Shown here piece after piece: positions 8,957-17,087 of a stretch of DNA of 64,000 nucleotides. The notes beneath the pieces are model-generated. The model was not told the DNA's origin. It was given only the letters and a program-made list of their open reading frames with translations, and did no database searches. The number at the start of each line of letters is the position of its first letter. Position 1 is the stretch's first letter. Made by a program: the position numbers and the translations under genes. This DNA is from VRUE01 sp963728365 (lineage in GTDB: Bacteria; Actinomycetota; Thermoleophilia; Solirubrobacterales; 70-9), in the NCBI GenBank assembly GCA_963728365.1, contig CAVSJI010000001.1:1798001-1862000 (forward strand), read 5' to 3'.

Positions 8957-11900
8957 TCAGACGTTGAGCCGCGGCAGCACCCGCTCGAGTCGTTTCGGCA
9001 GCCACCAGACCCGATCGCCGATCAGCAGCATCAGGGCCGGCAGCAGGACGATGCGGACCACGGTGGCGTCGAGCAGGACGGCGACCGTCAGCCCGATCCC
9101 GATCTCGCTGACCGTCGCGATCGGCGCACCGGCGAAGGCGATGAAGACCGCCATCATGATCACCGCCGCGCCGGTGATCACCCGCGCCGTCTTTTCGAGG
9201 CCGAACTCGATCGCGGCGGCGTTGTCGTGGTCGCGATCGTAGTGCTCGCGCATCCGCACGAGCAGGAAGACGGCGTAGTCGATCGAGAGCCCGAAGACGA
9301 TGCCGAAGATCATCACCATGCCCACCGCGTCGACGTATTCGCGGCCACCCAAAGGCCAGTCGGCGGGCATCTGGTTGAGCAGGGTGAGCACGCCGAAGGC
9401 AACCGCGACCGTGGCCAGGTTGAGTCCGACGGCGATCGCCGCCAGCGGCAGCGCCCGCAGGACGAGGACGAGGACGAGGAAGGTCGCCAGCGTGATCGCC
9501 GCGATCTCGAGCGGCAGCTTGTCCCTGGTCACGCGGCTGTAGGTATTGAGGGTCGGCGGCCCGCCGGCGACCCCCGCCGTCACGCCCGCTTCTTCTTCGA
9601 GGCTCTTGGCGTCCCTTTCGAGGCGCTTGTTGAGTCCGATCGAGCCCTTCGAGTTGAACGGGTATTTGGAGAAGACGGTGATCGTCGTCGCCTGGCCCCC
9701 CTTGTCCAGGTCAACCGCTTCCGAAGCCCGTTCGTGCAGTTCGCCGCGCGTTCCGTCGAGGGCAGCGAGCACGAAGTAGCCGGAGTTGAAGATGTCCGGC
9801 GACGCATTGCGGGCCCGGTCGACACGACGATTGAGCGATTCGCTCTGCGACTGGACCCGGACCGCGAGGCGACGGGTGCCCGACTGGAGGGGGTAGGAGC
9901 GGCTGTAGAATTCGCCCAGCCGCTTCTGCAATTCGGTCGTGCCGCCGGTCAGCCTGGCGAGGCCGGCAACGAGTTCTTCGGCGCCGGCGTGGGCCGGGGC
10001 CAGCTGAGTGGATTGCTTGGCCGCTTCGCGGTCGAGCTTTTCCGCGCCGGCGGCGAGCTTCGCGCTGCCGCCCTTGATTTCGTTGAGGCCATCGGAGAGC
10101 CGTTTCGAGGCGGCGGCCAGTCTCTTCATTTCCTTGATCGTGCTTTCCAGCCAGTACTTGACCTGTTTCGCGTTCGAGGCGTCTTCGCTGAGTCGTTCGC
10201 CAAGGGCCGTGAGTTCGCCTGGCAACGGCGCCGAGGCGGCGCTGGCCTGACGTAGGGCGTCCAGCGTCGCCGCGTAGTTTGGGTCGGACTTGCCCACGGT
10301 CATCCCTTCCAGGCCCCGCAGCGCCTCGTTCAGCTTTTCGTCGCCCGCCTGGGCGGCCGCCTGCAAGCTCGGGACCTTGCCCTTCGAGTCGTGCACCAGG
10401 GAACGGGTCAGCTTCTTCGCCGGCGGCAGGGCGTTGGCGTTGAGATTGGGGGGGGCGCTCTGCGTGGCGAGCTTCACCTGCAGGCCGCCGAGCGCCGCCT
10501 TTTCGTTCGCCTTGGCCAACTGCCTGTTGCCCTTGGCGATCTTGCCCAGGGCGGAGAGGGCTTCCTGGCTGCCGGCGATCGCCCGGCCGAGCCCTGAGGC
10601 GATCTGCGAGGCGCCTTCTTCGGCCCTGCCCGAACCCTCGGCGAGCAGACCCGCTCCGGCGGTCGCCTGCGAGAGCCCGCCGCGGATCCTCCCCACCCCG
10701 TTGGCCACCCTGTCGATGCCTTTGGACAGGCGGCTGAGGCTTGCCAGGGGGCCGGATTTTTCGTTGGACGCGTAGACCGCCGTACCGGCTTTGCGCAACG
10801 GTTCGACCGCCTTTGCAACCTGTTCGGGACCGACCACGCTTTCGACCCCGGGTTCGCCGGCGATTCGCCGCTGCCAGCGACTCAGGACGGCGAGCCTGTG
10901 CGGGTCGGTGATCGTCCCGTTCTGGGCGGCTGCGATGATCGTGAAGGGCGCTTCGAAGCCGGCGAACGACTTCTGCACGGTTTCCGCGTCGACCCGAGCC
11001 GGGTCGTCGTGAGGCAGCTGATTGATGCTGAACGGGCCGGTTTTCAGCGCCAGGGCCGGCGAGGCGAGCAGCAGCACCACACCGCCGATCGCCAGCGAGA
11101 CCGGAATCGGACGGCGCAGGGCGGCGGCGACGATCGTCATCAGCCTCGAGCGTTCGCCGTTGGGCGCCGGACCGATTCGCCAGAGGTCGATCCGCGAACC
11201 GACCAGGACGAGGATCGGCGGGCCGAGCAGGGTCGCGACAAGCACGGTGAGGACGACGACCATCGCCAGGCTGCCGGCCAGGGAGACGAGCAGCACCCCC
11301 GGCACGACGAAAAGGGCGACGACCATCGAAAGGACCAGCGTGCTGCCCGCAAAGGCGACCGTGCGGCCGGCGGTGCGGCGCGTCGCCCAGGCGGCCTCCA
11401 GCGGATCGGCGCCGGCCGCCAACTCCTCGCGGAAGCGCGAGACCAGTAGCAGCGCGTAGTCGACGCCGAGCGCCAAGCCCATCATCGAACAGACGGTCAG
11501 GGCGAGGGCGCTGACTTCGAAGAAGTGGGTCGCGATCGAGAGCAGCCCCCGCGAGCAGAAGACCGAGATCGCCCCGAAGCCGAGCGGCACCCCAGCCGCC
11601 ACCGGTGAGCGGAAGACGAGCAGCAGGACGACCAGCAGGATCGGCAGCGCGATCAGCTCACCTCGCTCGGCGGCCGTGATCGACTCGTCCTGGATCGAGC
11701 GCGAGAGCGAGTAGAAGCTGCTCTGCGTCGCCGATACGGGCGGGTGGATCTCTTCCTCCAGCAGGTGGTTGAGAAACGAGACCTTGTGGTTCGTCGCCTC
11801 GGTGAGGCTGACGTGGAAGTCGACGATGATCAGCGCTTCGCGGGCGCTGGGACGCAGCCGTTCGGTCCGCCCCCGGTCCCAGGGCGAGAGCGTCGTCACT

Positions 11901-12229
11901 CGCGGATCCTCGTTCAAGCTGCGAACCAGGGCGGGGCCCTGGCGGTCGATCGCGCCGGGGTTGCCGCGCAGCAGAATGGCGAAGGGCGCCGAGTCGCCGA
12001 AGTAGCGGCCGACGATGCTGTTCGCCCGGTGGACGGGGGTGCCGCCGATTTCCAGCGAGCTCGGCGTCAGCTTGTCCTCGAGGCTGAACCCGAAGGAGAT
12101 GAGCACAGCGATCACGACCAGCGCCGCGGCCAGCGTGCGGCGTGGATGGCGCAGCATCAGCGGCGCGCGCTTGGCGCCACCCTCGGCGCGCGCGCCGTCG
12201 TCGGACCCCCTGCTCCTCCTCACAGGCAC
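8957..12229 (-). CDS. MMPL/RND-family membrane transporter with coiled-coil periplasmic insertion
   Basis: 1090 aa, about the usual length for actinobacterial MmpL proteins or slightly longer. TM1 is at about residues 33-51. It has two RND-like halves: a helix cluster with the GLALGVDYALLLVSRFREE motif in the first and FGLSIDYAVFLLVRMREHY in the second. Between them lies an extracytoplasmic region (about 480-790) rich in Ala/Gly/Leu heptad-like repeats (GRIRGGLSQATAGAGLLAEG, GLNEIKGGSAKLAAGAEKLD). This resembles the YhgE/Pip-like coiled coils found in some MMPL proteins. Such transporters use the proton motive force to export lipids or glycolipids. Placement ahead of the MCE genes suggests a shared lipid substrate. 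Confidence 0.9.
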   Translation of the reverse strand: MPVRRSRGSDDGARAEGGAKRAPLMLRHPRRTLAAALVVIAVLISFGFSLEDKLTPSSLEIGGTPVHRANSIVGRYFGDSAPFAILLRGNPGAIDRQGPALVRSLNEDPRVTTLSPWDRGRTERLRPSAREALIIVDFHVSLTEATNHKVSFLNHLLEEEIHPPVSATQSSFYSLSRSIQDESITAAERGELIALPILLVVLLLVFRSPVAAGVPLGFGAISVFCSRGLLSIATHFFEVSALALTVCSMMGLALGVDYALLLVSRFREELAAGADPLEAAWATRRTAGRTVAFAGSTLVLSMVVALFVVPGVLLVSLAGSLAMVVVLTVLVATLLGPPILVLVGSRIDLWRIGPAPNGERSRLMTIVAAALRRPIPVSLAIGGVVLLLASPALALKTGPFSINQLPHDDPARVDAETVQKSFAGFEAPFTIIAAAQNGTITDPHRLAVLSRWQRRIAGEPGVESVVGPEQVAKAVEPLRKAGTAVYASNEKSGPLASLSRLSKGIDRVANGVGRIRGGLSQATAGAGLLAEGSGRAEEGASQIASGLGRAIAGSQEALSALGKIAKGNRQLAKANEKAALGGLQVKLATQSAPPNLNANALPPAKKLTRSLVHDSKGKVPSLQAAAQAGDEKLNEALRGLEGMTVGKSDPNYAATLDALRQASAASAPLPGELTALGERLSEDASNAKQVKYWLESTIKEMKRLAAASKRLSDGLNEIKGGSAKLAAGAEKLDREAAKQSTQLAPAHAGAEELVAGLARLTGGTTELQKRLGEFYSRSYPLQSGTRRLAVRVQSQSESLNRRVDRARNASPDIFNSGYFVLAALDGTRGELHERASEAVDLDKGGQATTITVFSKYPFNSKGSIGLNKRLERDAKSLEEEAGVTAGVAGGPPTLNTYSRVTRDKLPLEIAAITLATFLVLVLVLRALPLAAIAVGLNLATVAVAFGVLTLLNQMPADWPLGGREYVDAVGMVMIFGIVFGLSIDYAVFLLVRMREHYDRDHDNAAAIEFGLEKTARVITGAAVIMMAVFIAFAGAPIATVSEIGIGLTVAVLLDATVVRIVLLPALMLLIGDRVWWLPKRLERVLPRLNV

Positions 12230-12337
12230 GCTGCATAGTTTGGCGACTAGGTCGTGTCTCCTGTGGAGAAGACTCTGTTAAGGCGCCCCTTGCACCCGAG
12301 CGATGCGGCGCGCTAGCCTGCTGGGAGGGAGGGAAGC

Positions 12338-13096
12338 ATGAAACGTCAATGTCTTCTGGGATTTGGAGTGCTGGTTGCGTTCGGCGTGCTCGCGGGAGCG
12401 GCAAGCGGCGCCTTCGTGCGGGTCAACGGCTTGGTGTTGACCGCCGACGGCGGCTTCACTCCCCGCGACCTTCCACGCCACGCCTATGCTCCAATCGACT
12501 TCCGTGGCACCGCCAACCTGAAAGCGGTCGGCGGGGGAGCGCCGCCCCCTCTGCAGCAGGCGGTGATCTACTTCGACCGCGACGGTCGGCTGGAAACCGC
12601 CGGCCTGCCCGTCTGCGACCCCGCCGAACTGCAGGGGCTCACGCCCGCCGAAGCGCGGCTTCAATGCGCCCGAGCGATCGTCGGCACCGGCCACGTCCAG
12701 GCCTCGATCCCGGTGCTGGCCGGCGCCGTGCAGGCGAGCTCGCCGGTGACCTTCTTCAACGGGCCGCCGGAGGCCGGCCACCCGACCGTGATCCTTCACG
12801 CGCAGACGACCGCCCCCGCCGTGGAAACCTTCGTGATCACCGTGCCGATCGAACGGCGTCGCGGCGCCTTCCGCTACCGGACGACCGTCGACGTGCCGCC
12901 GATCTTCGGCGGCCTCGGCGCCCTCGTCCACCTCGACGCGAAGATCGGCCGTCACTATCGCTACCGCGGCCGCGCACGCAGCTACGTCGCCGCCCGCTGC
13001 AGCTCCGGCGTCCTGCGCACCCGCGGCCGCTTCACCTTCGGCGACGGCACGGTCATCGAAGGCTCCGTCGAAAAGGGCTGCACGGTCCGCAAGTAG
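12338..13096 (+). CDS. exported protein of unknown function
   Basis: 252 aa, ATG start behind a purine-rich Shine-Dalgarno (GGGAGGGAGGGA). A Sec signal peptide is clear: MKR, a hydrophobic core (LLGFGVLVAFGVLAGAASG), with cleavage probably near AASGA (residue 23). The mature part looks beta-rich, has paired Cys (VCDPA...QCARA and AARCSS...EKGCTV) and no recognised catalytic motif. I do not recognise the family. Glu codons are 7 GAA to 1 GAG, the exported-protein pattern seen in this window. It is transcribed divergently from the MMPL gene and ends 27 bp before tRNA-Lys. Confidence 0.75.
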   Translation: MKRQCLLGFGVLVAFGVLAGAASGAFVRVNGLVLTADGGFTPRDLPRHAYAPIDFRGTANLKAVGGGAPPPLQQAVIYFDRDGRLETAGLPVCDPAELQGLTPAEARLQCARAIVGTGHVQASIPVLAGAVQASSPVTFFNGPPEAGHPTVILHAQTTAPAVETFVITVPIERRRGAFRYRTTVDVPPIFGGLGALVHLDAKIGRHYRYRGRARSYVAARCSSGVLRTRGRFTFGDGTVIEGSVEKGCTVRK

Positions 13097-13123
13097 CGGC
13101 CCCTTCCTATACTTGCGAGTCCC

Positions 13124-13196
13124 GGGCCGTTAGCTCAGCTGGTAGAGCAGGAGACTCTTAATCTCAAGGTCGTAGGTTCGAGCCCTACACGGCCCA
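13124..13196 (+). tRNA. tRNA-Lys (anticodon CTT)
   Basis: A 73-nt cloverleaf with acceptor stem GGGCCGT/ACGGCCC and discriminator A. The D loop has TAGCTCAGCTGGTAGAGCA and the T arm GTAGGTTCGAGCCCTAC. The anticodon loop ACTCTTAAT reads CTT (Lys). The CCA end is not encoded. It sits directly upstream of a toxin-antitoxin pair. No duplicated 3' tRNA end was found downstream, so integration here is not proven. Confidence 0.96.
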
Positions 13197-13447
13197 TTTC
13201 CAAACCGCTTTATCAAGCCAAATACACCGCCTCTCCGGGCGACGTCGTGCCTTGTTGGGCAACACTGCGTTGCCAACCGCTGAACTCCTTGAAAGACGAT
13301 GGCCTCGTCTATTTCCGAGGTGGCAACGGTCAATGTGCCCGATCTGGATAAATCCGCTTTGGCAAGCCGATTGGGTTGTGATATCCGTCCGATGTCTCTA
13401 TAATGTCCCATAGCTAGCGCATTGGTGAGACGAAAGGAGACTTGCGC
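13197..13447. other. intergenic leader between tRNA-Lys and the Xre/RES pair
   Basis: About 250 bp, visibly lower in GC than its surroundings. It holds a small inverted repeat GGCAAC-N5-GTTGCC (13258-13274) and a second GGCAACG copy near 13322, which could be antitoxin operator sites. A promoter follows at 13376-13404. No gene was found in either strand beyond antisense frames. Confidence 0.4.
13376..13404 (+). promoter_or_regulatory. sigma70-type promoter of the toxin-antitoxin operon
   Basis: TTGTGA (13376-13381) and a perfect TATAAT (13399-13404) are separated by 17 bp. This is the best promoter match in the window. Transcription would begin near 13411, giving a leader of about 37 nt with AGGAG at 13435-13439 ahead of the antitoxin start. 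Confidence 0.75.
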
Positions 13448-14137
13448 GTGACAGCGACTCTGACCCCGGAGGAACGCCTCGGCAATGCAGACGAGGAGTT
13501 GTCGGTCCTCAAGAACGACTTTGTGGAGGCGATCACCCAACTCCAGGAGCACCCGGAGGTCGACAACTCCTTCCACGACCGCATGGAGGTCATGGAGGAA
13601 CGTCTCGGGGCGCTGCGCGAAGAGCTGCGACCCGAGGATCTGGACAAGGCGCAGATAATCGAGTTCCACACCGCGCTCTGGGAGATCAACCGGATCCTCC
13701 GTGAAAAGGAGACGTCTTACGATCTGGACGTCATAGATCAGCTGTTGATCGCCATCGAGCGAGTGCGGCATGTCATCCGGGACGCCCTTGACGAGCACGT
13801 CGTTGGGCTTCCAAATGACGCGGGCCTGGTCATCGAGGAGCTGAAGAAGTGGCTCCCCAACACGTCGAACGAGGCGGTGGCTCGTCTCGTCGGAGTCAAC
13901 CGAAAGACCCTGTCTCGATGGACAAAAGAACAGCGCGATCCCACTCGACGCCTTCAGCTCGTCGCGCATCTCGTGGCGATTCTTCGTCACAGCTGGACCG
14001 AAGCGGGAATTCTCGCCTGGTTCGAGAGGCCGCGCAGCGGCCTGGATGGGAGAAAGCCGCTGACAGCCCTCGAGGACCCCGGCGGCGAGGATCGCCTTCT
14101 GTCGGAGGCCCGGTCCGGACGATCGCAGGATGCCTAG
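13448..14137 (+). CDS. Xre/MbcA/ParS-like antitoxin of a RES-type toxin-antitoxin pair
   Basis: About 229 aa from GTG at 13448, 8 nt after AGGAG. A TTG six bases upstream is also in frame but too close to the Shine-Dalgarno. The N-terminal half (to about 95) is helical and acidic (coiled-coil-like, unusual for the family). A helix-turn-helix follows (NEAVARLVGVNRKTLSRWTK, about 138-157). The C-terminal toxin-binding domain has the W-F-x-P/L-D-G-R/P-L-x-x-L pattern (WFERPRSGLDGRKPLTALED). The antitoxin is expected to bind and silence the RES toxin and repress its own promoter. The gene overlaps the toxin start by 8 bp. Confidence 0.82.
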   Translation: MTATLTPEERLGNADEELSVLKNDFVEAITQLQEHPEVDNSFHDRMEVMEERLGALREELRPEDLDKAQIIEFHTALWEINRILREKETSYDLDVIDQLLIAIERVRHVIRDALDEHVVGLPNDAGLVIEELKKWLPNTSNEAVARLVGVNRKTLSRWTKEQRDPTRRLQLVAHLVAILRHSWTEAGILAWFERPRSGLDGRKPLTALEDPGGEDRLLSEARSGRSQDA

Positions 14138-14750
14138 GGCAACCCTTCCCGCTCACGTCTCGGTCGAAGCCCGGGTCTACCGCGCGACCAGTTACGACGT
14201 GCCGCTCAGAGTTGCTGTCAACCGAAGGTCGGGGCGATGGAACATCGCTCAGTCGGGCACGGTCCAATACCTGTGCCTTGATGCCCAGGCGCCGTTTGCC
14301 GAGAAGCTCCGCCATGAGAACCTGCGCACGCACGCAGAGGCGGAGACCTACAGCATCTCCCTCTGGGAGCTCGAAGTAAACGAGGGTTTCATCGTCGACT
14401 ACAGCACGTTTGAGAAGGCCGAAGACGCTGGCTTTGCGCCAGAGGCCCTGGTCGACGACGACCACGCGCAATGCCAAGAAGAGGCTCGGCGGCTGATGGG
14501 GCTCGGGGCTCGGGGGGTACTCAGCCCGTCAGCCGCCTTGCCGGGAAGCCTGAACCTGACGTTGTTCGGCCAGCGCGTTGAAGTCCGGTGGGGGGCAAGG
14601 CCCGGCGTGGCCTCCGCCGTACCGGCGCAGAAACTCGTCACCGGGCATCCCCCCCTGGGCTTGGTCGATCGCGTCCGGTTTTTCGGGGATGCCCACGCTC
14701 CACTCCAAGACCACCTCGCCGGGCTCCCAAACAGACGCGCCCGGTCCTAG
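14130..14750 (+). CDS. RES-domain toxin (NAD+-depleting family)
   Basis: 206 aa, ATG overlapping the antitoxin stop by 8 bp, the typical antitoxin-then-toxin order. RES signature: Arg in the early RVYRAT strand, SGRWN, then YLCLDAQAPFAEKLRHEN containing the conserved Glu, and a later Ser in RGVLSPSAAL. Characterised RES toxins degrade NAD+ by phosphorolysis or hydrolysis and stop growth. The C-terminal half keeps LNLTLFGQRVEV, the usual closing strand. The extra tail (GHPPLGLVDRVRFFGDAHA) is compatible with the family. The catalytic assignment is by motif only. Confidence 0.82.
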   Translation: MPRATLPAHVSVEARVYRATSYDVPLRVAVNRRSGRWNIAQSGTVQYLCLDAQAPFAEKLRHENLRTHAEAETYSISLWELEVNEGFIVDYSTFEKAEDAGFAPEALVDDDHAQCQEEARRLMGLGARGVLSPSAALPGSLNLTLFGQRVEVRWGARPGVASAVPAQKLVTGHPPLGLVDRVRFFGDAHAPLQDHLAGLPNRRARS

Positions 14751-14782
14751 GCCTCCCATGTTCGCGTCGCGGCCGGGAGTGG

Positions 14783-15586
14783 CTATTCGCCCAGGGAGCT
14801 GCCGCCGCCGAGGCCGCCGAACGACCTTTCCAGCCGTTCTTTGCTCTGGCCCTTTTCGGCTTTGGCGATTTCCTTCTTCTGTTTTTCGAACGCCTTGCCG
14901 CGTTTGCGGTATTCGGCCATCTGGGTGCCGATTTCTTTCCTTTCCGCCTTGGTTCCGGCTTTTGCTTCAGCCTGCTTGGCGGCCTTGTCGCCGGCTGCGA
15001 AGTCGCCGGCGTAGTACTCGTAGATTGCAAGCGTGGTGAGCGAGTTGATCGTCGGATGTGCTTCGACCGCGATTTGCTGGGTTTCGGCCCCCCTGCGGAC
15101 AGCGGAAACGGTGTCTTCGAAGCTTGTCCCGGCTTCGGCCAGGCTGAAGTAGGCGCGGGAGACGAGCAGCGCCGCCGAGGGATTGGGTTCACTGGTCTGC
15201 TTCAGGTAGCGCTGCCAGGCGTCGAGCGCGCGTTCCAGTTCTTCGCGCCCTTCGACGGTGGTCAGCGTGGCGCCGGTTTCCGGGTTGACTTCGGTCAGCG
15301 CGTTGGCGGCGGAGATTCGCGTTCGCGTCAGCGAGAGCAGCAGCGCTTCGTCGTCCGGGTTGCGGACGAGCTTCTGTTCGATCCGCTCAGCCTGTTCGTC
15401 AAGCACCTTGGCGGCGCTGTTGGCGCTGCCGCCGCTGTTGATCAGGTTGCCGACGTTGAACGGGCCGACGACCAGGAAGAGGCTGGCGCCCATCAGCAGC
15501 GCGAGGATCGCGTAGACGACGCGGACGACGTGCTTCCGTCGTCCGCGAATGTCGAAGAGCATCCGCCGTTCGCCGCCTTCTGCCAA
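14783..15586 (-). CDS. single-pass membrane protein with TPR-like extracytoplasmic domain
   Basis: 267 aa. A short basic N-terminus (RGRRKHVVRV) precedes one membrane helix (about 20-41, VVYAILALLMGASLFLVVG). A helical region follows with TPR-like Ala/Tyr spacing (LVSRAYFSLAEAGTSFEDTV, TTLAIYEYYAGDFAAGDKAA). The Lys/Glu-rich tail includes RLERSFGGLGGGSSLGE. It starts just after tatC (4 bp gap) in the same operon, so a role in export or folding is possible but unproven. Glu codons are 26 GAA to 2 GAG, opposite to its neighbours tatA and tatC. Confidence 0.7.
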   Translation of the reverse strand: MAEGGERRMLFDIRGRRKHVVRVVYAILALLMGASLFLVVGPFNVGNLINSGGSANSAAKVLDEQAERIEQKLVRNPDDEALLLSLTRTRISAANALTEVNPETGATLTTVEGREELERALDAWQRYLKQTSEPNPSAALLVSRAYFSLAEAGTSFEDTVSAVRRGAETQQIAVEAHPTINSLTTLAIYEYYAGDFAAGDKAAKQAEAKAGTKAERKEIGTQMAEYRKRGKAFEKQKKEIAKAEKGQSKERLERSFGGLGGGSSLGE

Positions 15587-15589
15587 CTC

Positions 15590-16360
15590 TCATCGCTCCT
15601 GGGTCGAGGGCTTCGTCAATCCTCCCGCCGCCTTCGGCGTGCCAAAGGCGCGAGCGATCAAGATACTCAACTCGAACAGAACGAGTAGCGGCACCATCTC
15701 GATCAGCATCGAGATCGGATCGACGCCGGGCAGCGCCGCAGCGACGATTGCGATGATCAGGTAGGCGTAGCGGCGGTTCTTGGAGAGCTGCTCGACGCTC
15801 ACGATTTCCAGCCGCGTGGCGGCGAGGATTGCCAGCGGCAGCTGGAAGACGATCCCGCCGGCAAGCAGCGTGGTCGAGAAGAAGCTGTAGTAGTCGCGGG
15901 CGCGGACCTGGACGTTGAATTGCGAGTCGTTGAAGTTGAGCAGGAACTTGACCGCGGCGGGCATCACGACGAAGTAGGCGAAGGCAATCCCGGCCAGGAA
16001 GAGCACCGGGGCGAGCAGCATGATCGGCAGGATCACGCGCCGCTCGCGGCGGCTGAATGCGGGCAGCAGGTAGGCGTAGGCCTGGTAGAGGAGGATCGGC
16101 AGGGAGAGGATCAGGGCGCCGTAGGCGGTCACCGTGAGCGTTGTCGTGAAGGCCTCGGTGACGCCGAAGGTGAGCAGCTTCTTATGGTCGCTGGGCAGCG
16201 GCCCCGAGGCGATTTCGATCAGCAGGTGGTTCTGCCAGAAGCAGAGGGCGAAAGCGACGGCGACGACCGTCAGGCAGACGACGATCCGCATGCGCAGCTC
16301 GTCGAGGTGCTCGACGAGGGTCAGCCGGTCGTCGTGAGAGACCGGCCTCATCCGGGCCAT
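15590..16360 (-). CDS. tatC: Sec-independent protein translocase TatC
   Basis: 256 aa with six predicted membrane helices. Family landmarks: the N-terminal LVEHLDELRMRIV, the conserved Phe/Glu region (GVTEAFTTTLTVTAYGALIL), LPILLYQAYAYLLPAFSRRERR, and the late LAAT/Pro-rich helices. TatC binds the twin-arginine signal of folded precursors. The Rieske protein at 20.4-21.1 kb carries such a signal, giving this translocase a local client. Lies 11 bp downstream of tatA. Confidence 0.96.
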   Translation of the reverse strand: MARMRPVSHDDRLTLVEHLDELRMRIVVCLTVVAVAFALCFWQNHLLIEIASGPLPSDHKKLLTFGVTEAFTTTLTVTAYGALILSLPILLYQAYAYLLPAFSRRERRVILPIMLLAPVLFLAGIAFAYFVVMPAAVKFLLNFNDSQFNVQVRARDYYSFFSTTLLAGGIVFQLPLAILAATRLEIVSVEQLSKNRRYAYLIIAIVAAALPGVDPISMLIEMVPLLVLFELSILIARAFGTPKAAGGLTKPSTQER

Positions 16361-16371
16361 CGCAACCCGCC

Positions 16372-16611
16372 TCAGGCGCTGTCGTGAGCGGCCGGCTCGC
16401 CGTCGGCGGCCTTCGCGGCCGGCTTCGGCGACTCGATCGCCTCTTGGCGCTCCGGCTCATCGTGATGCTCGCCGCTGAGCGAGCCGCGGAACTCGCGGAT
16501 CCCCTTGCCGAGGGAGCGTCCGAGCTCCGGCAGGCGCTTGGGGCCGAAGACGACGAGAGCGATGATCAGGACGATCGCCAGCTCGAAAGGTCCGACGTTT
16601 GGCATCGCCAC
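16372..16611 (-). CDS. tatA: twin-arginine translocase subunit TatA
   Basis: 79 aa. One N-terminal membrane helix (ELAIVLIIALVVFGP), the FGPKRLPELGRSLG hinge and amphipathic helix, and a charged cytoplasmic tail (HHDEPERQEAIESPKP). It polymerises around TatBC or TatC to allow folded proteins through. With only tatA and tatC here, the system may be the minimal TatAC type. Glu is encoded only by GAG. It is the first gene of a three-gene operon and divergent from the zinc-ribbon gene. Confidence 0.94.
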   Translation of the reverse strand: MAMPNVGPFELAIVLIIALVVFGPKRLPELGRSLGKGIREFRGSLSGEHHDEPERQEAIESPKPAAKAADGEPAAHDSA

Positions 16612-16708
16612 ATGGTAACGGGCGGAGGTCGCGATCGGATCAAGTCGAATTGGGTAGCTGGAATACCGAAAAGTGGGATTTCTCGAGATCTCCGTGGAAA
16701 AGTGCGGA

Positions 16709-16737
16709 TTGAGTCCTGATTTCCCGGGTTCGATAGG
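16709..16737 (+). promoter_or_regulatory. possible promoter giving a leaderless mRNA
   Basis: TTGAGT (16709-16714), a 17-bp spacer, then GATAGG (16732-16737). The expected start site, 6-7 nt downstream, coincides with the ATG at 16743, so the zinc-ribbon gene would have a leaderless transcript. The -10 box is weak. Confidence 0.4.
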
Positions 16738-16742
16738 GACAC

Positions 16743-17075
16743 ATGCAAAATGCGAGCGCAGCCCAGACGAGGACTGAGACCGGCCTTCACGTCTGCCCGA
16801 GCTGCGCCTCGCTCCTGGTCCAGCCGACGCGCTGGGAGCAGGCCGGCGACCGCGGGCACTGGCGCCTCTGGCGCCGCTGTCCGGAGTGCGAGTGGAGTGG
16901 CGAGCGGGTTCATGGCGAAACCGAGATCGACGCCTTCGACGAGGAGCTCGACCTCGGTACGCGGGCGCTGAACGAGGTGCTGAAGGCGCTCGAGCACGAG
17001 AACATGCAGCACATCGCGGACACCCTCTCCGCGGCCCTCGAGGCCGATCTGATCTCGGCCGACGATTTCCGCTAG
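16743..17075 (+). CDS. zinc-ribbon protein of unknown function
   Basis: 110 aa. Two CxxC knuckles (VCPSCAS near 18-21 and RRCPECEWSG near 46-49) form a probable four-Cys zinc ribbon. An acidic helical tail follows (IDAFDEELDLGTRALNEVLK, LSAALEADLISADDF). There is no Shine-Dalgarno close to the start, and a promoter-like motif places transcription initiation near the ATG. Similar short zinc-ribbon proteins occur widely in actinobacteria, but I cannot assign a function. Confidence 0.75.
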   Translation: MQNASAAQTRTETGLHVCPSCASLLVQPTRWEQAGDRGHWRLWRRCPECEWSGERVHGETEIDAFDEELDLGTRALNEVLKALEHENMQHIADTLSAALEADLISADDFR

Positions 17076-17087
17076 CCGCCTGGCGTC

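Noticed and set aside
13130..13990. 286-codon minus-strand frame over tRNA-Lys and the antitoxin gene
   Set aside because: It crosses a tRNA and opposes the HTH antitoxin, which has a promoter and Shine-Dalgarno on the plus strand. No recognisable domain.
14740..14790. Possible att site: duplicated 3' end of tRNA-Lys downstream of the RES gene
   Set aside because: No copy of the T arm or acceptor sequence is found after the toxin gene, and there is no integrase.
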